This document shows, in pieces, positions 1-6,098 of a stretch of DNA of 52,096 nt (within the stretch, counting starts at the first letter, position 1; the number at the start of each line of letters is the position of its first letter). The DNA comes from a virus, in the IMG/VR virus record IMGVR_UViG_3300025168_000009, positions 1 through 52,096 of that record; one strand, written 5' to 3'. Below the pieces are notes generated by a model. That model was not told where the DNA came from and made no database searches. It saw only the letters and a list, made by a program, of their open reading frames with translations. The translations under genes were made by a program, and so were the position numbers.

Positions 1-127
1 GATTTGATATTTTAGTTGAGATTTTAGTATTAATAATTAAATAAATGGAGATATAAATGATATACTTAGAAGATGTAAAAGATGAGGTGAATGCAATGTC
101 TGTAGTACCAGAGTTAGAAGTACAAGC
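1..127. repeat. 127-bp terminal overlap, left copy
   Basis: Bases 1-127 are identical to bases 51970-52096 at the other end. The exact 127-nt length matches a common maximum assembler k-mer, so this most simply marks a closed circular assembly graph of 51,969 bp. It could also reflect a circularly permuted or terminally redundant packaged genome. A true short direct terminal repeat cannot be excluded without read-end data. Confidence 0.95.
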
Positions 128-314
128 CATTGAAGCTACTGAAGCTATGGTAAATAAACGTAATAAGATCAATCGTGCTGAAGCTGACATCAAGATGGTG
201 ATGAAGTTATGTGTAGTACGTAAGTGGAAGGATCCAATGAATAGATTGCAACAGATGTTAGATAGATTAGGTGAAGCAAAGGCAGAGTTCCAAGTAAACC
301 TTTGGCGTTCGTAG
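57..314 (+). CDS. Small early protein of unknown function
   Basis: This 85-residue protein is the first gene of the rightward early unit. A clear ribosome site (ATGGAG) lies about 6 bases before the ATG. The sequence is mostly charged helix with no Cys cluster, signal peptide or membrane segment. I do not recognise the family. Its place directly after the divergent control region, behind a cluster of TTTTAGT repeats, suggests it is among the first genes expressed, where phages often encode small host-takeover proteins. That role is inference only. A partial second copy at 52026-52096 is the overlap artefact. Confidence 0.8.
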   Translation: MIYLEDVKDEVNAMSVVPELEVQAIEATEAMVNKRNKINRAEADIKMVMKLCVVRKWKDPMNRLQQMLDRLGEAKAEFQVNLWRS

Positions 315-347
315 TATTATGGGGGCATTAACGTGTCCCCTATAGTA
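315..347 (+). terminator. Hairpin after the first early gene
   Basis: GGGGGCA (321-327) pairs with TGTCCCC (334-340) around a TTAACG loop. The stem continues outward as TATTAT (315-320) with ATAGTA (342-347) after one bulged T. It begins right after the stop codon at 314. No T-run follows, so it may be a processing or attenuation structure rather than a classical Rho-independent terminator. Confidence 0.5.
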
Positions 348-353
348 TATACA

Positions 354-529
354 TTACCACCTACCATGCACGTGTGTATGAGATATATATACCAACTTAT
401 ACCAAACTATATATGTATAAGAATGACCTGATATGGTGGTCTATAACGGAGTAATGAGCCGTGTTGTATGTTTACAGAAGAGATAGTATATGGTCTGTAT
501 TATACTAGGCTACCTATCAAACAATCTAT
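354..529 (+). other. Non-coding spacer with inverted repeats
   Basis: No credible ORF is present. ACCACC (356-361) can pair with GGTGGT (435-440) across about 73 nt. AGTATA (485-490) pairs with TATACT (501-506) with a 10-nt loop, nested inside GATAG/CTATC. The stretch leads into the tRNA and may be the 5' part of the same structured transcript. Confidence 0.4.
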
Positions 530-602
530 AGCGGTGGGGTAAAACGGTTTAAACACTTGGCTCATAACCAAGAGATAGCAGGTTCGACTCCTGTCACCGC
601 AA
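530..602 (+). tRNA. tRNA-Met-like, anticodon CAT, degenerate D arm
   Basis: The anticodon arm is perfect: CTTGG/CCAAG around CTCATAA, anticodon CAT at 563-565. The T arm is GCAGG-TTCGACT-CCTGT (578-594) with one G-U pair. The acceptor stem has six pairs, GCGGTG (531-536) with CACCGC (595-600), but base 530 faces 601 as an A-A mismatch. The variable loop is 5 nt and GG (546-547) sits correctly in the D loop. The D stem keeps only two pairs and position 8 is G rather than U. CCA is not encoded. The anticodon stem lacks the three G-C pairs of an initiator. It could be elongator Met, or an Ile tRNA read after lysidine modification. Confidence 0.7.
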
Positions 603-673
603 CAACAATTAAGATAGTCTTCGTATAGCTCTGTGATGAGAATACTAGTTCGACAACAGGTAAGTAACAATAT

Positions 674-750
674 AGATAGGTTAACATCTGCTGAACACTG
701 GAAGTTGTCTAATAATTATCACACACCCTGTTCAAGTCAGGGGACTGTCT
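674..750 (+). ncRNA. Module 1: tRNA-like 3' half
   Basis: AGATAG (674-679) pairs with CTGTCT (745-750), including one G-U. Just inside the 3' strand lies a textbook T-arm-like hairpin: CCCTG, loop TTCAAGT, CAGGG (726-742). A tRNA-Ser-like reading with anticodon GGA and a long variable region is possible, but the anticodon stem is poor and no D arm is visible. It may be a decayed tRNA or a tRNA-mimicking domain. Confidence 0.4.
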
Positions 751-762
751 TATAATACTAAC

Positions 763-854
763 GCAAGCTGTTTGGGGGATTTAATTCTCACTAACTCGAG
801 TAAAGTTGAGATGGCCTGTCCATTCTTAAAGTATGGTGCAAATCCATAGCTTGC
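763..854 (+). ncRNA. Module 2: tRNA-like element of class II size
   Basis: GCAAGC (763-768) pairs perfectly with GCTTGC (849-854). The 3' strand is stacked directly on a T-arm-like hairpin, TATGG-TGCAAAT-CCATA (832-848), exactly where a tRNA has its T arm. The 92-nt span fits a tRNA with a long variable arm. I cannot draw a standard anticodon stem and seven-base loop, so this is not called as a tRNA. Confidence 0.4.
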
Positions 855-860
855 TACCTT

Positions 861-973
861 TGATTAAAGTTTCATAATTCATTTGGAATTTGAGTAAAAC
901 AAATACTTACCTTTGGCATTGTAAACGCCTCCAAGCTAATCGGTGCATTGTAATTGTATTTAATCTTTAATCA
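861..973 (+). ncRNA. Module 3: long-stem structured element
   Basis: TGATTAAAG (861-869) pairs perfectly with CTTTAATCA (965-973) over nine base pairs, enclosing 95 nt. Inside, GAGTA/TACTT and an interrupted hairpin with GGC/GCC ends can form. No T-arm-like hairpin precedes the 3' strand, so a tRNA reading is unsupported. Confidence 0.45.
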
Positions 974-979
974 TATACA

Positions 980-1069
980 TTGAGAAAGTTACGGCTAAAA
1001 CCACCATTCGTTAACAGTTACGGCCTTTATGAATAACCATACCCTATGACTAAGCGTGGTCTTTCTCAA
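980..1069 (+). ncRNA. Module 4: long-stem structured element
   Basis: TTGAGAAAG (980-988) pairs perfectly with CTTTCTCAA (1061-1069). An inner helix ACCAC (1000-1004)/GTGGT (1056-1060) stacks directly on the 3' strand. The interior also carries a 9-nt direct repeat, AGTTACGGC, at 987-995 and 1016-1024. Confidence 0.45.
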
Positions 1070-1073
1070 CAAC

Positions 1074-1164
1074 TAAGAGAGTAGTTTGAATTGGATATAA
1101 CAGGTGGATTCCATTAATTGTAGAGCTCAATGCCTGGTAGACAATGTTGAAGATTACTCTCTTA
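1074..1164 (+). ncRNA. Module 5: long-stem structured element
   Basis: TAAGAGAGTA (1074-1083) pairs perfectly with TACTCTCTTA (1155-1164), ten base pairs, enclosing 71 nt. It ends 36 nt before the HNH gene start, so it is also the proximal 5'-leader structure of that gene. Confidence 0.45.
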
Positions 1165-1200
1165 CTAAATTTAACTAACTAACAATAAGGAGTAAAGATA

Positions 1201-2010
1201 ATGAAATCAATAAAATATAGAGAAAAAGTATTGACTGAAAAAGATATACCTAATTATATAAAAAACAAATACCCTCATCGTTCTGACAAGTTAGAATTAT
1301 GGGTCGCTATTATGAAAAACAAAATTGAATGGCGCAAAAACAATTTAGAAAAGGTTAAAAAGGCTAAAAAGAAACTTTATTGGTCTAATCCCGATAAATA
1401 TAGAGCTAAAACAAGACAATGGTCTAAGAATAATCCTGAAAAGAAAAAGTCTATAGATGCAGAATATAGAGCGAATAATAAAGAATCAATTGCAGAATAT
1501 ATGCATCAATACTGGGTTGAAAATCAAGAAGAATTAAAGATTTATTCCAAGGCATATAGAGAAGCTCCTGAAAATCAAGATAGAATAGCCGAAACAAGAA
1601 GAATAAATAATAAAAAATACTCTAAAGATGATAGATATGTTACTAAGCACAAAATACAATCACAATTATCTTCTATATGTGCAAAAGGTAAGAAATATGA
1701 AGGAACTAGATATGAAGATATTGATTTTAATAAATGTGTAGATGCGCTTTTAAAAGATGCATTAAATAAAGGATATAAAACTATCCAAGAAATAAAAAAG
1801 ACACATCATATTGATCATATAATCCCTGTCTATTATTATTCTTTTGACGAATTAGCTTTATCATATAGTCCATTAAATCTTAGATGGCTACCAGCATCAG
1901 AAAACTGTAGTAGAGGTAATAAAATCAGACCTGAAGATCTAGAGCTAATTAAGACACTACCGACAAGTATCTACCCAAAAGGGTTTGATATTAATGCCTA
2001 TCAAGTATAA
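1201..2010 (+). CDS. HNH homing-type endonuclease
   Basis: The 269-residue protein has a C-terminal HNH nuclease core: HHIDHIIP at residues 202-209, then N226 in NLRWL and N235/N240 in a PASENCSRGNK-like end. This is the usual metal-binding, phosphodiester-cutting fold of free-standing phage homing endonucleases. Residues 40-120 are a basic repeat-like helical region with recurring W/Y-x2-NP/NN-x-K/E units, probably DNA-binding. An AATAAGGAG site precedes the ATG. It directly follows the structured RNA array, which fits a mobile gene inserted beside a tRNA-type target. It could be linked to an intron-like RNA, but no splice context is visible. Confidence 0.85.
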   Translation: MKSIKYREKVLTEKDIPNYIKNKYPHRSDKLELWVAIMKNKIEWRKNNLEKVKKAKKKLYWSNPDKYRAKTRQWSKNNPEKKKSIDAEYRANNKESIAEYMHQYWVENQEELKIYSKAYREAPENQDRIAETRRINNKKYSKDDRYVTKHKIQSQLSSICAKGKKYEGTRYEDIDFNKCVDALLKDALNKGYKTIQEIKKTHHIDHIIPVYYYSFDELALSYSPLNLRWLPASENCSRGNKIRPEDLELIKTLPTSIYPKGFDINAYQV

Positions 2011-2084
2011 TGACACTTAGGATTATTTTAGGGTACTATGATACTAAACCCTGATAGGTATAACTATAACAATAAGGAGCAATC

Positions 2085-2264
2085 ATGATAAAATCACTAA
2101 CACTACCATTAAGGTGGATAGCAAGTAAAGCAATAATTGTAGAAGAATGGTTATTTACAGAGGAGGAAAGAGCTCCAATGGGATTTATATATCTATTCTT
2201 TATGAATATAATGATATCTATAGCAATATGCATATCAATACTAATGTTAATAGGAGTAATGTAA
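2085..2264 (+). CDS. Small membrane protein
   Basis: This 59-residue ORF has the ribosome site AATAAGGAG about 6 bases before the ATG. Its C-terminal half (residues about 34-58) is a strongly hydrophobic, Ile/Met-rich membrane segment. The N-terminal half is amphipathic and charged. The stop overlaps the start of the next membrane gene (TAATG), suggesting coupled translation. Function is unknown; early inner-membrane or superinfection-exclusion roles are possible but unsupported. Confidence 0.7.
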   Translation: MIKSLTLPLRWIASKAIIVEEWLFTEEERAPMGFIYLFFMNIMISIAICISILMLIGVM

Positions 2265-2380
2265 TGAAAGTAAATTGGGTAAAGGTAATAGTATTTGGTG
2301 TTTCAATATCAATGCTATTGTGGGCAGGCATACATTTATTAGATGTAATGTATAATTATATGTGGAATATTAATCAATAA
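2264..2380 (+). CDS. Tiny membrane protein
   Basis: This is a 38-residue protein starting at the ATG that overlaps the previous stop codon, with AGGAG eight bases upstream. A longer reading from 2147 would lie antiparallel in frame to the previous gene and lacks a better ribosome site. One transmembrane helix covers about residues 6-27, followed by a short aromatic tail. It is coupled to the preceding membrane gene. Family unknown. Confidence 0.6.
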   Translation: MKVNWVKVIVFGVSISMLLWAGIHLLDVMYNYMWNINQ

Positions 2381-2393
2381 ACAAGGAGTAATA

Positions 2394-2879
2394 ATGAAAA
2401 ACATAGCAATAACAATAATAATATTAATGGTAGTCTGTTGTGATTCAGCTGAAGCTAAGTATGAATCAGTAACAATAGAGCCAGAAGTAACAACACCAGT
2501 AGAAATAGAGCTAGATGATATGGCGTTTGAAGATGCATTTGCAATACAGCACAAAGCTAAAGGAGAAGGCAGAACTTTTTGGTGGAATGGTAGTTTATAT
2601 ACTACTAACCTTTCTAGTACTGTAGACGAGTTTGTATTAATGCATGCTAATGATTCTAGTGATAAAATGCTTTGGGTATTAAATAATGATGATCCTGATG
2701 ATGATTGTTATTATAATAAAAGAGATGTTTGTGGAGTGTGTAATGGTCTTGGAAAAACCACATGGTGGCGTGATAGAGACGGAGATGGACTTGGAAATCA
2801 CAGAGAATCTATTAAATCATGTTATAACCCTAACGTAGATGAAGATAAGTTTTCTAGTGATCTTGGAATATTAAACTAA
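2394..2879 (+). CDS. Secreted protein with thrombospondin-type-3-like Ca-binding motif
   Basis: The 161-residue protein begins with a hydrophobic signal peptide (residues 1-21), whose CC pair near 15-16 is close to, but not a perfect, lipobox. Near the C-terminus it has a Cys motif CYYNKRDVCGVCNG (105-118) followed by DRDGDGLGN (127-135), the Asp-rich calcium loop of thrombospondin type 3 repeats common in secreted proteins of aquatic bacteria. An early-expressed secreted phage protein is unusual. It may act in the periplasm or at the cell surface. It follows two membrane-protein genes, so the three could form one envelope module. Function is inferred only from location. Confidence 0.75.
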   Translation: MKNIAITIIILMVVCCDSAEAKYESVTIEPEVTTPVEIELDDMAFEDAFAIQHKAKGEGRTFWWNGSLYTTNLSSTVDEFVLMHANDSSDKMLWVLNNDDPDDDCYYNKRDVCGVCNGLGKTTWWRDRDGDGLGNHRESIKSCYNPNVDEDKFSSDLGILN

Positions 2880-2894
2880 CAACAAGGAGAGTAA

Positions 2895-3164
2895 ATGAAA
2901 GCAAAGAAAAAAGCTACTAAAGTGGCTACAAAGAAGACAACTAAAGCAATCTATGGTAATTTAAACGAAATAGCAGTTGATATTAATACTGTATTACGTT
3001 CATTAATTACTAAAGATGGTAATTTTACATCGCAAGAGGCTAGTTCCATAAGTAAATTATATGGTAATCAGTTAACATTTGCCAAACTAAAGCTTGATAC
3101 AGCTAGAATGCATAGTACAAGCACAGTGGCTACAACCAAAGATGTGTTAACCATAGGCGAGTAA
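2895..3164 (+). CDS. Basic N-terminus small protein, unknown
   Basis: The 89-residue protein has a Lys/Thr-rich basic N-terminus (residues 1-18) reminiscent of histone-tail-like DNA-binding extensions, then a helical domain without recognised motifs. ACAAGGAG precedes the ATG. It may bind nucleic acid through its N-terminus, but no family is recognised. Confidence 0.75.
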   Translation: MKAKKKATKVATKKTTKAIYGNLNEIAVDINTVLRSLITKDGNFTSQEASSISKLYGNQLTFAKLKLDTARMHSTSTVATTKDVLTIGE

Positions 3165-3176
3165 TTGTTAGTGCTC

Positions 3177-3220
3177 TTGGGGAGGGTTAGTTGCAATATT
3201 TTTGTAATAGCTCTCCCCAA
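3177..3220 (+). ncRNA. 44-nt long perfect hairpin between early genes
   Basis: TTGGGGAGGGTTA (3177-3189) pairs with TAGCTCTCCCCAA (3208-3220) over 13 bp with two G-U pairs. After one bulged G, TTGCAA (3191-3196) pairs with TTGTAA (3202-3207) around a 5-nt loop. No T-tract follows, so it is more likely an RNA-processing, stability or leader element than a terminator. Confidence 0.6.
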
Positions 3221-3241
3221 TTTGTTAAATATGGAGGTAAT

Positions 3242-3604
3242 ATGACTAAAAAATGCTTTAAATGTGGTGTTATTAAAGATATAACTATGTATTTTATAGA
3301 TAGAAATAGTAAATCAGGACGTAGAGGCGATTGTAAACCCTGCAATATCAAGTCAACTAATAAATGGCGTAAAGCAAATATAGGTAAAGTTCGTAAACGT
3401 GAACGTACATATAAAAAAAGTCCTGTGCAGAAATTAAGGTCTAAAAGATTGTCTGCAAAAAACCGTGATGACTTAAGTGATATGTATATTCGCAGTTTAA
3501 TAGTAAAAAAAGATAAAAATTTAAAATCTTCTGATGTAAGTGATGAATTAGTTGAATTATGGAGACTAAATCTAAAACTTAAAAGATTATTACGTAAAAA
3601 TTAA
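3242..3604 (+). CDS. Zinc-finger protein with endonuclease-VII-like N-terminus
   Basis: The ATG at 3242 is chosen because TGGAGGT lies just upstream. An alternative start at 3191 would begin inside the long hairpin. The 120-residue protein opens with CFKC and a CKPCN pair about 28 residues later, the zinc-knuckle spacing of recombination-endonuclease-VII-like phage proteins, followed by a basic helix. The expected HNH catalytic residues are not visible. The C-terminal 50 residues resemble a separate small phage domain (YIRSLI...ELVELWRLNLKLKRLL). It is probably nucleic-acid binding; nuclease activity is doubtful. Confidence 0.7.
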   Translation: MTKKCFKCGVIKDITMYFIDRNSKSGRRGDCKPCNIKSTNKWRKANIGKVRKRERTYKKSPVQKLRSKRLSAKNRDDLSDMYIRSLIVKKDKNLKSSDVSDELVELWRLNLKLKRLLRKN

Positions 3605-3607
3605 AAT

Positions 3608-3719
3608 TACTAATCATAACACCTCTATATTATATAAGTACTTACGATATGCTCTTTTTATCGAGAGTAATGGCTAGCTTTGCTTATTATAATATTAAGT
3701 GTAAAATCCCTGATTAGTA
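3608..3719 (+). ncRNA. Stem-closed structured spacer element
   Basis: TACTAATCA (3608-3616) pairs perfectly with TGATTAGTA (3711-3719), enclosing 94 nt. It starts four bases after the upstream stop codon and is followed one base later by a second stem-closed element, so three such elements occupy the whole 3605-3870 gap. Confidence 0.5.
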
Positions 3720-3720
3720 T

Positions 3721-3789
3721 GGCTATTTAAATAATCAGCTCATTCGGATGTCCCGTTCTGATAATAGGTATAGCTACCTAAAAATAGCC
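3721..3789 (+). ncRNA. Three-way-junction spacer element
   Basis: The closing stem is GGCTATTT (3721-3728)/AAATAGCC (3782-3789). Inside are two arms: ATCAG (3734-3738)/CTGAT (3758-3762), and GGTA (3767-3770)/TACC (3775-3778) with a TAGC tetraloop. The architecture resembles the element at 11214-11285. Confidence 0.5.
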
Positions 3790-3791
3790 GT

Positions 3792-3828
3792 TGCCATAGC
3801 TTACGCATTGTCTAGACTTGCTGTGGCA
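3792..3828 (+). ncRNA. Nine-bp hairpin element
   Basis: TGCCATAGC (3792-3800) pairs with GCTGTGGCA (3820-3828), with one G-U and a 19-nt loop that contains TCTAGA. It is followed by an A-rich leader and the ribosome site of the 3871 gene. Confidence 0.5.
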
Positions 3829-3870
3829 TAAAATTAAAACCGACAACTAACAATAACAAGGAGATAAACA

Positions 3871-3999
3871 ATGATTCCACCAACATTAGATGAACTATGT
3901 ATTTCTGATAAAGTACAAGAAAACTACGCTAAATATGTAGCTATTAATGATATAATAGAAGAAATATATGAAGAGGATATTGTTGTAAAAAGTAAATAA
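3871..3999 (+). CDS. Acidic 42-residue protein
   Basis: This short ORF has an ACAAGGAG ribosome site 7 bases before the ATG, the same leader motif as its neighbours. The predicted product is acidic (Glu/Asp-rich in the last 15 residues) and mostly helical. It lies between structured elements on both sides. Function unknown; small acidic early proteins can be inhibitors or DNA mimics, but nothing specific supports that here. Confidence 0.55.
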   Translation: MIPPTLDELCISDKVQENYAKYVAINDIIEEIYEEDIVVKSK

Positions 4000-4020
4000 T
4001 TGGGGATTAGCCCTAAATGG

Positions 4021-4080
4021 AGGGGGAAAGTAATTGGGCTTGTGGAAACCATAGACACGTAAACAAGGTACTTTCCTCCT
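4021..4080 (+). ncRNA. Twelve-bp stem-closed element
   Basis: AGGGGGAAAGTA (4021-4032) pairs with TACTTTCCTCCT (4069-4080), 12 bp with one G-U. An inner arm CTTGT (4039-4043)/ACAAG (4063-4067) stacks below it. The 5' arm is itself purine-rich and SD-like, so pairing could mask false ribosome binding. It lies 24 bases before the next start. Confidence 0.6.
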
Positions 4081-4104
4081 AAAATTCTAAAGAAAGGAAT
4101 AATA

Positions 4105-4404
4105 ATGTTAAAACCTAATCAAGTAAAAAGATTGTTACTTCACACTCAATCAACATTAGATAATGTAATAAAATTGTCAAGTCCTGATCAAAATCATATT
4201 ATCTATCGTCAGGGATATATACAAGCTTTAAAAACAGTATTAAACATGGATCCAGAAACAATAAACAATAAATCTATAGAAATAGAACGACCAATAAGTA
4301 ATTGCTGTGGATGGCCGCCTTTATCTGAAATTGATGATAATATAGGACATTGTTCTAAATGTAAAGATCATTGTGAATTTATAAAAGAGGAATCAGATAG
4401 ATAA
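4105..4404 (+). CDS. Small zinc-ribbon-like phage protein
   Basis: The 99-residue protein has an N-terminal helical half and a C-terminal Cys motif: C67-C68 in NCCGWPP, then C83, C86 and C90 in CSKCKDHC. This CCG...CxxCx(3)C pattern is common in short phage and bacterial hypothetical proteins and probably binds one zinc ion. AAAGGA precedes the start. Role unknown; nucleic-acid or protein contact is typical for such ribbons. Confidence 0.75.
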   Translation: MLKPNQVKRLLLHTQSTLDNVIKLSSPDQNHIIYRQGYIQALKTVLNMDPETINNKSIEIERPISNCCGWPPLSEIDDNIGHCSKCKDHCEFIKEESDR

Positions 4405-4415
4405 AGGAAATACTC

Positions 4416-4589
4416 ATGGGTAAAATGAAAAGATTGTATGAAGAAAAAAATAGGTATGATAATAATAATTATGCTGAAGAAGAATTTTGGACACAATGTC
4501 GTCTAGAAGAAATGTTGGAAAAAGAAGGACAACTAACTGTAAAAGTAATTAAAAAAGGAGTAAAAAAATGTCAAAAGAAAAAAAAGTAA
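4416..4589 (+). CDS. Charged 57-residue protein
   Basis: AAAGGA lies upstream of the ATG at 4416. The product is highly charged, with an acidic middle and a Lys-rich C-terminus (KKGVKKCQKKKK). Its last 22 bases overlap the start of the next gene in another frame, typical of tightly packed phage operons. No family recognised. The alternative is that only the 5' portion matters as a coupling leader. Confidence 0.5.
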   Translation: MGKMKRLYEEKNRYDNNNYAEEEFWTQCRLEEMLEKEGQLTVKVIKKGVKKCQKKKK

Positions 4590-4981
4590 GTTATGTAAAA
4601 TATCAACAAGGTGATGTTGTTATGATTAAATTAAATAAATCAGATTTTGACGAGCATTTAAGTCATCAATATGGTTTAAAGAATAATTCATATAAAGGTA
4701 CAGCTAATATACCTGCTGTACTGGCATTTGGAGAGGTAACTGGACACACTCATAGAGTTGAAATGAAAGATATGTTAGAAGAGGCAGGCGTAACATTGCA
4801 TATGAGTCATGGTAGAACTGCAGGTAAAGATGTTCCTGTAGCTTTTACAGTTGAGGAAGCAGATGTTACTTTAATACACGAAGAACATGATGATGTTGTA
4901 CTGCCTCCAGGCACGTATGTATTAAAAATTGTTCGTGAATTTAACCATATAACAAGGAGAGCTCAAAATGTCGCAGATTAA
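4568..4981 (+). CDS. Phage beta-barrel-like protein of the QGDV...GEVTGHTH type
   Basis: The 137-residue protein has a strongly patterned sequence: QGDVVMIKL near residue 15, AFGEVTGHTHRV near 54, and EEHDDVVLPPGTYVLKI near 104. I recognise this arrangement from short phage and bacterial proteins often encoded beside DUF6745-like proteins, as here. The conserved His residues suggest a cupin-like metal or ligand site, but this is inference. AAAAAGGAG precedes the start, and the gene overlaps the next by 14 bases. Biochemical role unknown. Confidence 0.75.
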   Translation: MSKEKKVSYVKYQQGDVVMIKLNKSDFDEHLSHQYGLKNNSYKGTANIPAVLAFGEVTGHTHRVEMKDMLEEAGVTLHMSHGRTAGKDVPVAFTVEEADVTLIHEEHDDVVLPPGTYVLKIVREFNHITRRAQNVAD

Positions 4982-6098
4982 ATCTAATAAACTACATAAT
5001 GATAATATTAACTTTTCAAATTATAAAAACAAATATCTCAATAATAAAAAAATAGAATATCTTATTGAGCGTGGAAATGTAGGACAAATCGCTTTCTTTA
5101 AAGGTGAAACAGGAGACAGATACAGTATTTATGTATTTACAAAAAGAAGTAAGGATGTTGTAGAAGTATCTAAAATCTGGAACCAATATGGTCATGGTAC
5201 AGATGAAGGTGTTAGAATTGCTGTTATAAGAAAAGGTGTAATAGAATATAACTCTGGCGAGTTTAGAGCTCAATCTTGGGTTAGATATGAAACAGCAGAA
5301 AACATAAAGCAACTGTCAAGACAAGGAATATTTAATACAAATAGTCCTTTAAAAGTTAATTATGTAAGATCTGACTATGTTTTAAGAATACCTAAACATG
5401 ATATCAAGCTATGTCCTTGGGAAGGAATAAAAATAAACCTTAAAACAGGCAAAGTTGTTCAAAAAGCTCCAAAACATGCAATAAATAAACTAAATACTAT
5501 CATGAATCAAGATAAAGCTCAAAGAAAACGTAATTATATAGCTAATAAAGAAAATACAAACGCTCTTAAAAGATATCGAGATGCTGGTGGTGATACTGAA
5601 TTAGCTAGAGTTTGGAATCCTGATGAAGCTGCAATAGCTTTAAATATGTCAAAAATGGATTGGTCTAAAATTCCTATGGATGATGTATTTAGACATAGAA
5701 ATGCAACATTAAGAAGTAATATAATTGAACATTATGGTATGAATGCTATAATGGAAACATTAGATTATGATGTTGTTGATGTAAATACTATTGACAGTAG
5801 GTATTACAGGCTTTTAAATGTTCTAATTCCTGACTTTTCTGGAGCTTCAAGAGGTTTTAATGAACCAGAAGAATACAGAGGCTTATATCTAGAAATGATT
5901 AATCCTTCTACAGGAGAAAGTCATTTTGAGGGTGTAGCTAATGTTGGAAATAATAGTTGGGAGCATGGATTAAAAGAAGCTACTGTCTTAGCTGCTTTAG
6001 CTTGGAGAGATAATGATGCTAGTTCTCAAACAACTAACAATTGGAGCAGTGATAGGCCTGACAGTGAAACCTATGTTAAGCCAGTAATACTAAAATGA
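4968..6098 (+). CDS. DUF6745-like protein
   Basis: The 376-residue protein overlaps the upstream gene by 14 bases. Its C-terminal third (residues about 290-350) has the Y-L-x-M-x-N-P-S-T-G-x-x-H pattern and a later EATVLAALAWRD segment, resembling the C-terminus of DUF6745-like proteins. The N-terminal half is rich in Asn, Lys and aromatic residues with no recognised catalytic site. The pairing with the 4568 gene is the best clue that the two act together. Function unknown. Confidence 0.6.
   Translation: MSQIKSNKLHNDNINFSNYKNKYLNNKKIEYLIERGNVGQIAFFKGETGDRYSIYVFTKRSKDVVEVSKIWNQYGHGTDEGVRIAVIRKGVIEYNSGEFRAQSWVRYETAENIKQLSRQGIFNTNSPLKVNYVRSDYVLRIPKHDIKLCPWEGIKINLKTGKVVQKAPKHAINKLNTIMNQDKAQRKRNYIANKENTNALKRYRDAGGDTELARVWNPDEAAIALNMSKMDWSKIPMDDVFRHRNATLRSNIIEHYGMNAIMETLDYDVVDVNTIDSRYYRLLNVLIPDFSGASRGFNEPEEYRGLYLEMINPSTGESHFEGVANVGNNSWEHGLKEATVLAALAWRDNDASSQTTNNWSSDRPDSETYVKPVILK

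Larger units (their letters stand above)
603..1165 (+). ncRNA. Tandem array of structured RNA modules next to the tRNA
   Basis: About 560 nt without a credible ORF hold five consecutive modules of 77-113 nt, each closed by a 6-10 bp stem and separated by only 4-12 nt. An extra imperfect hairpin lies near 614-648. The block sits between a tRNA and an HNH gene. Known parallels are the large ornate phage RNAs GOLLD and ROOL, which often adjoin tRNAs, but no family match can be claimed by eye. A row of tRNA relics is the alternative for modules 1 and 2, which end in T-arm-like hairpins. Confidence 0.55.

Noticed and set aside
1-127. Biological direct terminal repeats
   Set aside because: Length and exactness fit an assembly overlap better. 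Real termini would need read-end evidence.
861-1164. Modules 3 to 5 as true tRNAs
   Set aside because: They have acceptor-like stems but no T-arm-like hairpin next to the 3' strand and no seven-base anticodon loop on a five-base-pair stem.
603-1200. Group I intron carrying the HNH gene
   Set aside because: The flanking sequence is not an interrupted gene, and I could not find a P3-P7 core by eye. It is kept only as a test in the findings.
2147-2263. N-terminal extension of the 2264 membrane gene
   Set aside because: It overlaps the 2085-2264 gene in another frame; the ATG at 2264 has its own AGGAG and overlaps the previous stop.
3191-3241. N-terminal extension of the zinc-finger gene
   Set aside because: The TTG start lies inside a 44-nt hairpin, whereas the ATG at 3242 has a strong ribosome site.
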